From assembly GCA_002335945.1 (NCBI GenBank), contig DDDD01000102.1, forward strand, positions 1 to 38,597: a stretch of 38,597 bases of DNA. The letters are read 5' to 3'. The notes beneath the pieces were generated by a model. That model ran no database searches and had not been told where the DNA came from. It saw only the letters and a program-made list of their open reading frames with translations. This stretch comes from Porticoccaceae bacterium UBA1989. Its GTDB lineage: Bacteria; Pseudomonadota; Gammaproteobacteria; Pseudomonadales; Porticoccaceae. Below are positions 8,288-16,337 of this stretch, one piece after another. The stretch's first letter is position 1. Each line of letters opens with the position of its first letter. A program made the position numbers and the translations under genes.

Positions 8288-8917
8288 ATGGTCCAAACAC
8301 ATATCAGCCAACGTCATTTTATTGAATACTTAGGTATAAAGGCGCTTCGCTCAACTCATCCTGGGGTTCGGAAACTTAAGCGGGCTCAAAATAGTCACAG
8401 TGCTCATGGCAACAAAGTGTGGCGCTCTAGCTTTGTCTTGATGGACTACCTGACCACCTACCCGCCCGAAACACAGAGCAGAGTATTGGATATTGGCTGC
8501 GGCTGGGGTTTCACTGGGCTGTTCCTCGCCAAGCAGTATCATGCTCAGGTTACCGGTATCGACATAGACAGCAGCGTCCAACCTTTTCTAGCTCTTCAGG
8601 CACAGGTTAATCAGTGCCAAATGGGATTCCAGGAAAGGGATTTTACGAGCCTGAGATCAGAGGAATTAACCCAGTATCAGCTAATAATCGGCACCGACAT
8701 TTGCTTTTGGGATGAGTTAACTCAGCCTCTGTTTGATCTTATAGAGCGTAGCCTTAATGCAGGAGTAGAACGTATTATTCTTGCAGACCCAGGGCGGCCA
8801 CCCTTTTGGTCATTAGCAGAACTGTGCGTGCAAAAACTTGACGCCTCAGTATTCACCCGAAGAATCTATGAGCCCTGGAAAACCGAAAAATCCCTTCTGG
8901 TTATAGGCGAGACATAA
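8288..8917 (+). CDS. Class I SAM-dependent methyltransferase
   Basis: 209 residues with a Rossmann-type methyltransferase core: motif I V-L-D-I-G-C-G-W-G-F-T-G near residue 73, the acidic motif II V-T-G-I-D-I-D-S near residue 95, and L-I-I-G-T-D-I-C-F-W in the motif IV position. The pattern is like the small protein-lysine or small-molecule methyltransferases related to ETFB-KMT/METTL16-fold annotations, but I cannot assign a substrate. The ATG lacks a strong Shine-Dalgarno sequence. A strong hairpin follows the stop codon directly, so this is a monocistronic gene. No visible link to the glycan genes apart from position. Confidence 0.8.
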   Translation: MVQTHISQRHFIEYLGIKALRSTHPGVRKLKRAQNSHSAHGNKVWRSSFVLMDYLTTYPPETQSRVLDIGCGWGFTGLFLAKQYHAQVTGIDIDSSVQPFLALQAQVNQCQMGFQERDFTSLRSEELTQYQLIIGTDICFWDELTQPLFDLIERSLNAGVERIILADPGRPPFWSLAELCVQKLDASVFTRRIYEPWKTEKSLLVIGET

Positions 8918-8949
8918 AAAAAACGCGCTGTTAAAAGCGCAGTTTTTTT
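8916..8949. terminator. Bidirectional terminator, methyltransferase / TonB-receptor pseudogene
   Basis: A run of As, then GCGCT, a 6-base loop, AGCGC and a run of seven Ts. The A/T runs extend the stem and give a T tract on each strand. It sits between the convergent methyltransferase gene and the broken receptor gene. Confidence 0.8.
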
Positions 8950-8977
8950 ATTAGACAGAATCGCTATCAACTCAATA

Positions 8978-11796
8978 TTAGAATGCCATATTGAACTTAA
9001 TGCCATAGTGACGCGGCTTGCCAAGTGATGCACGCATAAAGCCAGGACCGCGATCGGCCCAGTTGCGCACAACTTCATCAGTTACGTTGCGAACATAGAG
9101 TTCAACTGCCCAGGCGCTCTCTTCGTTGATTAAACGAAGCGCCACGTCAGCAGTGGCAAAGGCGTCCTGACCTGAGTGCAAGGCACCTTCGTCAAAGTTA
9201 CCCTTATCGAAGAACATCTCATCCTGCCAGTGAGCAGACACTATTGGGCTCAGACGCATACCGTTGTAAAGGAACCAGTTGTGCTCATAGGTTACTGTCG
9301 CTGAGTACTCAGGAGACCAGGGCATAGCGTTGCCGACAAAGCTCTGGTAACGGCCTTCGATGTCATTGCCATCAATGGTGCGAGTGGTTTTGTCAGGACA
9401 GTTAGTCAGACCGAGCAGTGCTCGCTCTAAACAGAACCAGTTGTCCTGAGAGTTATCCAGCTCAGTGATTTCAGAGTCCAACCAAGCGACCCAACCGTTT
9501 ACACGGCCGCCGTTATAGGGGCGCCAATCAAACTCCAACTCAACACCCATATTGCGTGTCTCGCCAATGTTCTGGGTAATCAGAGTACCAATATCGCGAC
9601 CAACGATGACACAGTCACCCTCGCCCGTAGTACAGGCCGCTGTGCGACCTTCGGTGTCATCGTAATCAACGGGCACTTCAATCTCAGCACCTACACCAGT
9701 GATCGTGGCATAGAACGTATCTTGCAGATCGGTGTTATCCATCAAGAAAACATTACCCAGCTGGTTTAACTTGCCATCAAGCATAGTGATTTTAAAGCCC
9801 AGCTCATAAGTAATGTTGTTCTCCGGATCATAATCAAATGTATCGGTGATATTACAGTCACAGATATCAACTAAATCACCAAAGCCGCCTGACTTATAGC
9901 CGGTATCTACAGAACCGTAGAAGAACACATCATCGTTGACCAGATAATCAAAGCCGACTTTCCAAGTACCTTTGCTCCAAGCACCTTTATGGCTGTTGTC
10001 AGAGTACTGTAGTCGGTTGATAAAATCATCGCCTGAGGCGCCCATTGTGTTGTCCAGTCCATCAGACTGATAAGGACCTGTCCCGGCGATGCTGGCTGTA
10101 GGCTCTAAGCCTAAGCGTGTCTAGGACTCCATCCAAAAGGAATCGTTTGCGTCGTATAAACCAATATTTGGCTGACGGTAGCCAGCAGTAACATAGTTTC
10201 GGCCTCCAACCTCTTCTTTGGTGTCGTGGGTATATCGGTAGCCTGCTGTAACATTGAGATTCTCATTGACCTTGTAATCAAACTGCACAAACCCGCTAGT
10301 GACTCAACCAGACGCTCTGGCTGAACAAAGGACTGAGCCAGTGGAAGGATGCCACCACAACAAAATGGGTCTTCAACATCGAAACGAATCTCGTTATCTT
10401 CTTTCATATAGAAAACACCGGTAATCCACTGCAACTTAGAGTCAGACTGTGATTTTAACTGCAGCTCAGATACAACAGAACGGTAGTCTGAATAGTTAGT
10501 GCTCAGGGAGAGATCACTGAATGGCTGCATGGCCACATCGCCATAACCCAAAGACTCAAGCAATGGCAGATTATTGACCAAATTCGGGCACTCAACCATG
10601 GCACCGCCACCGCCAGTGCAGCCGGTAGGCGCAGCGTCATCGGAGTACCAAGTACGCATAATGCCGTAGGCAGGATGATCTGAATCGGCATAAACCGCCA
10701 AGGCATCATGGACCTGCGAACGCTTCTGCTGTGAATAGCCAACGCGACCGTCAAAGACTACATCTTCATTAATGTCCCAAGTGAGAACCGAACGCAGACC
10801 GAGCATGGTCATGTCCATGTCGCCGGGAACGTTAACACTGACATCCCATTGATCTTGTTCACAGGCAAAGAAAGTGCCTTCGGCTTTTTCGCAATCCTTG
10901 AGGCTTAAACCGCCGGGAGAGTTATCCTGAAAATAATCAGCAATCAGGTCCAAGCTAATATCATTGGTTGGTTCAAAGCGCATACCCAAACGGGCACCGC
11001 TGCGGTCAACCGAACCATAGGCATCACCGTCGCTGACTTCGCGGTTGCGACGCTGATCGACGTTGGGAATATCGTCTGCAGCGATATCGTAAGCACCCGT
11101 GGTGGTACCGTCGCCGTCAGTGTCCCACGCCAGATCAAACAAATCTGGCGTTTGGTTGTACCAAGTGTCGGCAGTTTCTTTCAAAAAACTGGCATGCATA
11201 GCCAGATTGTCATTAACCGGCAAGTTGAACCAGCCCTTAAGAGCTTGCTGTGCGTATTTACCGACTTCTACTTCGATCTTACCTTCCTGCTGATCAAAGT
11301 TAGGACGAGCACTGATCACATTGATGCTACCCGCGGTTGAGTTGCGACCAAACAATGTGCCCTGTGGACCACGACTTATCTCGACACGCTCGACGTCATA
11401 CATTAACGCCAGACCGGCTTGCGGACGTGGCGAATACAGACCATCGAAGTGCATAGCAACAGTCGGGTCGCCAATCTAGGTGAAGTTGTTCGAGGTCAAA
11501 CCACGGACAACAACCTAAACGCCGGAATCAGAAGGCGACAGTGCGATCTGCAGATTGGGTACCATATCACCGATATCGAGCAGGTTTTTAACGCCCTGAT
11601 TATCCAGCGACTCTTGACCAAATGCAGAAACTGCAACGGCGGTTTCCATCAGCGAAGTTTCACGCTTGGTAGACGTAACAATGATTTCTTCAATGCCGTA
11701 GTCCTCGTCTATGCCGTTTTGGGCATAGGCGTTGACACTGAGAGCCATCGCGGAAACCAGTGTGTTTCTAACCATATGTTTATATTGCTTATACAT
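8978..11796 (-). pseudogene. TonB-dependent receptor, disrupted by three amber stops and one frameshift
   Basis: The minus strand encodes a full TonB-dependent receptor, broken in four places. The N-terminus (from 11796) has a signal peptide ending A-Y-A, a TonB-box-like E-E-I-I-V-T-S-T and the start of the plug. In-frame TAG codons occur at about 11512-11514 (V-stop-VVVRGL, probably from CAG) and about 11476-11478 (N-F-T-stop-I-G-D, probably from TGG). The frame then runs through the rest of the plug (ISRGPQGTLFGRNSTAG) into the barrel. A 1-nt deletion near 10298-10306 shifts the frame, and a third TAG near 10120-10124 (M-E-S-stop-T-R-L) follows. The last 355 residues end in G-I-K-F-N-M-A-F, a proper barrel terminus. 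Adding one base gives exactly 940 codons, so nothing large is missing. It lies 73 bases downstream of the large lipoprotein gene. The leader has a G5 ribosome-binding run 10 bases before the ATG. Confidence 0.88.
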
Positions 11797-11869
11797 AAAT
11801 GTCTTTCCCCCAAATTATTGCTTAACCAATAATTTTTTTCTTATCTACAAACCGTGCAAATGGGCCTAC

Positions 11870-14800
11870 TTAATTAACTACTACCGAGACATTGTCAAAA
11901 TAGGCGTCGACGGTACAAACATCAGCACCACAGCCAGCCTTCAGCTGCAGGCTTACGCCACCATCGACATTGGTGTTAATCGTTTGGGTGTAGGTTTTAC
12001 TTACCCAGGCACTAGTCGGAACCAGCGGTCCGCCACTCAGAATACCTTCTCCGTTAGTCGACCCCTCAGTGCTGCCCTCATGGAAGAACTGAACGAAAAC
12101 TACGCCACCGGCGCCTGTAAGTTCACCTTTTAGGTCAAAGGAAATTGTCACGCTTTGACCAACCGCAATCTCACCCACAGCCATATTAGCTGCCTTAATT
12201 ACTGCATTCGGGTCAGTGTTTGTAGCCGAGAGCTTAGCTGAAAACGAACCAGACTCGGCCTCTTCGTTGACTACTGTTTTGCTGCCGCCGTCATAGACAG
12301 TCCAACCAGTAAAGTCTGCATCTTCAAAATCACCGTTGATGATAAGTTCGCCTTCGGCAACAACACCGGTCACAGCAATATCATCGATATAGAAGGTCCA
12401 TTCCGCTGAGCCATCCCCAGCAGTGCCATTCTGAGCAATCAGAGTGATCTTAGTGTCAGCACCGGCAGCAAATGTCGTGCCCGTAAAGTCAAAGGTCAAT
12501 GTCTCCCAAGCCGAGCCACCTGCAGTGGTTACAGTCTTCTCAACATTGGTGCCGTCAAACTTGAGCAACAGATCTTTAGCCGAGCTAGACCAGACTTTCG
12601 CCGTCACCACCTGACTTACAGACAGATCAACTGCTGCATCAAGGGTCAAGGTCAAACCACCGTAGACCTCACCACTGTTCTTAACATACTTCAGAACAGC
12701 ACCACTGGTATTCCCAGTCGTGTCAGGATTTGCAACAACGCTGCCAACACCACCACCGAAATCAGTGATCGAGTAGGCAGATGCAGCAAGTTCAAAGCTC
12801 AGAGGCGCACCAACAGTCACTACAGTACCTGTATCGCCGCCAGCGACAAACCGAACATTGTCGAGCTGATAGACAAGATTAGCGCCAGTCTGGTAATTCG
12901 GGAAGAACACCATTGGCACGTTTACAGCAGTTACATCCAAGCCGCCGGCAATCAATGTCGCCATTGGGAAGTTAATGGTTTCCCAGGCACCTGAACCAGT
13001 GATATCAGAAACTGCGATTTCACCGGAATTTGCGCCACCACTTTCAACCTTTAACTGGAAACCTGTGGTTCCGCCCATAGCGGAGACTTTAATATCAAAT
13101 GACAGGGTGCCAGTAGCAAAAGCGCTGAGGTCAATTGAGCTATCGACTAACTTTGTCAGAACCAAACCAGCGTGTAGTGCGTCAGCGGCATACCTAACTT
13201 CCAATACGTCGCCACGATCAGTGTCGGCAACAACTGCCCAATCAACACTGGCACAGCTCTCGGTGCCGGCAACTTCATCAACACAGTCGCCATAACTATT
13301 GCCTTCATCGAAGAAATGTAGGGTTGAATTACCACCCCAAACCGATGCTACTACTGCGTCGTCAAAGACAATCGCACCCGATGCAGCGGTGTCGTCAGTG
13401 TCAGTCACTGCGGCGCAGGTACCGTAGTTGTCACCAGAAACATTGCCAGAATCCAGGGCCCAGACGCGGTTAGCATAATTTGCGCCGTCGGTTACAGGGG
13501 TGCAGGAATAGTCACTACCAATGAGGCTTTCCTGAACACCATCAACAATCCACAGGTATTCCATGTTTTCGCCACCAGGTGCCATAGTCACTGTCCAAGT
13601 ACCATCGCCGTTATCAGCAGCAACTGGACCGCCAGTGCCCCAATCCCACCAAGGACCAGTTAGCTGAACAGAGGTCGTGCCAGCCGGAGCCGCCACGGTC
13701 AGGGTTATATCAGTAGAGGGCTCTGGATCGACCCCGCCATCAGTACCAGCGACAAAACGGACATTGTCGAGCTGGTAGATAAGGCTAGTGCCAGTCTGGT
13801 AATCCGGGAAGAACACCATTGGCACGTTTACAGCAGCTACATCCAAGCCGCCGGCAATCAATGTCGCCACTGGGAAGTTAATGGTTTCCCACTCACCTGA
13901 ACCGGTGATATCAGCAACTGCAATCTCGCCGGAGTTTGAACCGCCACTCTCGACTTTTAACTGGAAACCAGTGGTTCCGCCGATAGCGGAGACTTTGATA
14001 TCAAATGACAGGGTGCCTGTAGCGAAAGCACTGAGGTCAACAGACCCAGCGGCTAACTTTGACAGGACCAAACCGGCGTGCTGTGAGTCAGCCGCATAGC
14101 TGACCTGCAATACATCACCGCGATCAGTGTCGGCAACAACTGCCCAATCAACACTCCCGCAGTTCTCAGTGCCAGCAACTTCATCAACACAGTCGCCATA
14201 ACCGTTGGCTTCATCAAAGAAATGGAGGGTTGAAGTACCGCCCCAGACCTCAGCCACAACACCGTTATCAAACACAACATTGGTTCCTGCAACTGAATCG
14301 CCACCATTGTCTACAACCGCGGCGTCAACGCCTGCAGTTGTATCCAAAGTCAAAGTGGCACTGGTATCAAATGCGCTCAAATCCGCTACATCTGTGTTGT
14401 CGGCCAAATACGTCACGGCCGCCGCGGTCATAGCAGTAAGTTCTGCAGCCGCTTCTTGTTTAACGATCGACACAGCTGCTGTATTACCAGCAGTGAAATC
14501 GTCTGCTGTCAGGGAATCAAATGCCGCTGCAACAGTCGTTACAGTCGCTGATGCTTTTTCGAGAATAAAATCGGCAACCGCATCTGAGACTACGATGTTC
14601 TGGGCCGCCAATTCAGTTTTTGCAAATGTCTGCAGCGTAGCAACCTGGGCGCTATCGGCGAGATCAACTTCGCCAACTGAGGCGACAACCATGTTGGTCA
14701 GTGCCGTCAGGGCCGCAGCACTGGCTTGGGGCGATGAAAGCTCAACACCTGCAATAGCACCAACACCTTGTATGGCTTCAGCAACTAAAAGGGTCGCCGT

Positions 14801-15703
14801 CATAACTTGTTGAAAAACTGTCTCAACCGCATGAGCTGTAGCCGCATCGGCGTCAGCAGCAAATGGGTTGTAGGTGGCAATATCGACGCCAACTGGCAAT
14901 CCCATTGCCAGACCAAGGTCCGCAGCGGTGAACTCAGGGTTAGACACATTGGCCGCTTCAAGGATAGTAGTAAGGGGTGTTACTACAGTACCAGCGGAAG
15001 AACCTTTCAAGACAACACCGGTATCGGCATAGCTTTCGCCTGATATGGCATCAACTGTATCTGCTGTCATTTCTACCACAATGGTATAGACCGCTGGAGC
15101 GAAGGCAGTATCAACTAAAGAGTAGGCACCATTTTCATCGGTGAGATCGAATGGCTCGTCGGTATCGTGAAGACCATTACCGTTATAGTCACCAAATGCC
15201 TTGGCATTCTGGAACGGACCATCTATCGCAAAACCAGCCTGCAAGATAATCTCAAAAGTGATCATACTAGAGTCGGTGGTTGCTGCGGCAGAGACACCAG
15301 CAGTACCGCCGATATCAGCGTAGTCAACAGCGACTGCAATCGCACCGGCAGTATCATCTGCGGTCATTGTACGAGAAGCTGTCCAGGCATCATCGGCGCC
15401 AGAGACCGTGGTCGCCGCATTGCCACCGATAGTCACAGTAGGCGCACTGATCGCTTCGCTAGAGGAAATTGTAACCGTTACCACATCGCCAACGGTTACC
15501 GTGGACTTATCGCCCGAGGCAATTGACACGGTAGAAAGCGACGGAGCACCGTCAGCAGCATTGTCCGTTGAACTGTAATCGTCGCTTCCCCCGCCACAGG
15601 CGGCGAGAAAAAGAGAAGACAATAACAATGAGACTGTACTCAAACGACCTAATTGCCAGGTATTGACAAAGAAATCAACATAATTGGATTTGTGACGAAG
15701 CAT
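11870..15703 (-). CDS. Large multi-module glycan-binding-like lipoprotein (1277 aa)
   Basis: Lipobox L-A-A-C puts the lipidated Cys at residue 36, followed by G-G-G-S-D-D. Modules by eye: Ig-like 53-150; a Ca-binding-like D-Y-N-G-N-G-L-H-D-T-D-E segment at 172-183; an Ala/Thr-rich helical region to about 460 with T-P-L-T-T-I-L at 242-248; a beta-sandwich lectin-like module at about 474-653; an Ig/CBM20-like module with G-P-W-W-D-W around 670-760; a near copy of the first lectin module at about 776-955; another beta-sandwich about 960-1115; and a CBM4/9-like (CenC) module from about 1120 (I-I-N-G-D-F-E-D) to the end. No catalytic domain is recognisable. I infer a cell-surface glycan-binding protein working with a TonB receptor, a role held by SusD-like proteins in Bacteroidota. 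GGGGG lies 4 bases before the ATG. It leads an operon with the receptor pseudogene. Confidence 0.82.
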   Translation of the reverse strand: MLRHKSNYVDFFVNTWQLGRLSTVSLLLSSLFLAACGGGSDDYSSTDNAADGAPSLSTVSIASGDKSTVTVGDVVTVTISSSEAISAPTVTIGGNAATTVSGADDAWTASRTMTADDTAGAIAVAVDYADIGGTAGVSAAATTDSSMITFEIILQAGFAIDGPFQNAKAFGDYNGNGLHDTDEPFDLTDENGAYSLVDTAFAPAVYTIVVEMTADTVDAISGESYADTGVVLKGSSAGTVVTPLTTILEAANVSNPEFTAADLGLAMGLPVGVDIATYNPFAADADAATAHAVETVFQQVMTATLLVAEAIQGVGAIAGVELSSPQASAAALTALTNMVVASVGEVDLADSAQVATLQTFAKTELAAQNIVVSDAVADFILEKASATVTTVAAAFDSLTADDFTAGNTAAVSIVKQEAAAELTAMTAAAVTYLADNTDVADLSAFDTSATLTLDTTAGVDAAVVDNGGDSVAGTNVVFDNGVVAEVWGGTSTLHFFDEANGYGDCVDEVAGTENCGSVDWAVVADTDRGDVLQVSYAADSQHAGLVLSKLAAGSVDLSAFATGTLSFDIKVSAIGGTTGFQLKVESGGSNSGEIAVADITGSGEWETINFPVATLIAGGLDVAAVNVPMVFFPDYQTGTSLIYQLDNVRFVAGTDGGVDPEPSTDITLTVAAPAGTTSVQLTGPWWDWGTGGPVAADNGDGTWTVTMAPGGENMEYLWIVDGVQESLIGSDYSCTPVTDGANYANRVWALDSGNVSGDNYGTCAAVTDTDDTAASGAIVFDDAVVASVWGGNSTLHFFDEGNSYGDCVDEVAGTESCASVDWAVVADTDRGDVLEVRYAADALHAGLVLTKLVDSSIDLSAFATGTLSFDIKVSAMGGTTGFQLKVESGGANSGEIAVSDITGSGAWETINFPMATLIAGGLDVTAVNVPMVFFPNYQTGANLVYQLDNVRFVAGGDTGTVVTVGAPLSFELAASAYSITDFGGGVGSVVANPDTTGNTSGAVLKYVKNSGEVYGGLTLTLDAAVDLSVSQVVTAKVWSSSAKDLLLKFDGTNVEKTVTTAGGSAWETLTFDFTGTTFAAGADTKITLIAQNGTAGDGSAEWTFYIDDIAVTGVVAEGELIINGDFEDADFTGWTVYDGGSKTVVNEEAESGSFSAKLSATNTDPNAVIKAANMAVGEIAVGQSVTISFDLKGELTGAGGVVFVQFFHEGSTEGSTNGEGILSGGPLVPTSAWVSKTYTQTINTNVDGGVSLQLKAGCGADVCTVDAYFDNVSVVVN
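12841..13372 (-). repeat. Direct repeat copy 2 within the large lipoprotein gene
   Basis: This segment is a near copy of 13747-14278, 906 bases away with no net insertion or deletion between them. It encodes the second lectin-like module (about residues 776-955). Long stretches are identical at DNA level, for example the part encoding N-V-P-M-V-F-F-P, so the duplication is recent or kept alike by conversion. Confidence 0.85.
13747..14278 (-). repeat. Direct repeat copy 1 within the large lipoprotein gene
   Basis: Partner of 12841-13372. It encodes the first lectin-like module (about residues 474-653), which has conserved W-G-G-x-S-T-L-H-F-F-D-E, two cysteines (G-D-C-V-D and N-C-G) that could form a disulfide, and a closing Y-Q-L-D-N-V-R-F. 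Confidence 0.85.
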
Positions 15704-16337
15704 AATTCCCCCTAACTCTTATTATTAATTCTGAAGCACAAGTCACGCAAGTAACAGAATTTTGGACTTGCAAAGCTACACACTTTCGACATCAAGTTGT
15801 TTAGAAAAAAGGTGAAGGAGCATGTATACGGGCTGAATTGCCGCTTCTGACGGCCAGTTTGGCTATGGCGAAAAGTCAAATGGCCGATAAACTACCATCA
15901 CTTTCACCACTATAATCGAGAATAATATCGTGCAGAATGACCACTCGCCCCCTGCAAGGCACTGCCAGAGATTGCGGCCGATGCCTATTTACAGCCGACA
16001 TAAAAATGATTCTCTTCAAAGCAGTCCAACTAGCTTTAGCCCTACCCTGCCGCTCGAGAAACACCGCCTACAATAATTACGCCTTGAATAAAGAGTAGGA
16101 CACAAAACTTGCATCAACAGACAGCGATTTGACTAGATATAACAGAGCCGACGACTTATAAATCAGCATCCGGCTGGACGCATTCTCCTTAACCTCAAAA
16201 TAATCACCGTTTAACGCATAAACGTTGTTTGCCGGCCATGAATCGGTAGAGTACGACTGGGGACGTAGTAAAAATATAAAAAGCGATAGCTGACCTATGT
16301 TCATAGATTTTTTTGTTTACCCAGGGGGTTAATCAGT
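15704..16337. other. Divergent regulatory region between lipoprotein 1 and intact TonB receptor
   Basis: 634 bases without a convincing gene. It must hold the promoters of the lipoprotein-receptor operon (minus) and of the intact receptor (plus). Two short minus-strand ORFs (15876-16064 and 16077-16304) have no recognisable family and no good ribosome-binding site. The visible elements are a 6-6 inverted repeat at 15747-15771 and a 17-base operator-like palindrome at 16208-16224. I could not fix a promoter with confidence. Confidence 0.5.
16208..16224. promoter_or_regulatory. Operator-like inverted repeat upstream of TonB receptor
   Basis: CGTTTA and TAAACG separated by five bases form a perfect 6-bp dyad about 113 bases before the receptor start codon. 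The form fits a dimeric repressor site, but I found no second copy near the other glycan genes and there is no LacI/GntR-type regulator in the window. Low confidence. Confidence 0.25.

Noticed and set aside
8978..11796. Amber (TAG) recoding as explanation of the in-frame stops in the TonB receptor
   Set aside because: TAG is the ordinary stop of the GH3, SapC and macrodomain genes in this window, the sense residues implied differ (Gln, Trp), and a frameshift is also present.
14205..14813. 202-residue plus-strand ORF opposite the large lipoprotein
   Set aside because: Shadow of the Ala/Thr-rich coding strand; low-complexity Ser/Ala/Val translation.
15747..15771. GCAAGT / ACTTGC inverted repeat as an operator or attenuator
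   Set aside because: Short arms with a 13-base spacer; such dyads are expected by chance in a 634-base region.
15911..15916. TATAAT as a -10 box
   Set aside because: No acceptable -35 hexamer at 16-18 bases upstream; more than 400 bases from the receptor start.
15876..16064. 62-residue minus-strand ORF
   Set aside because: Composition and context do not suggest a gene; no recognisable domain and no ribosome-binding site.
16077..16304. 75-residue minus-strand ORF in the divergent region
   Set aside because: No recognisable family, no ribosome-binding site, and it lies where promoters are expected.
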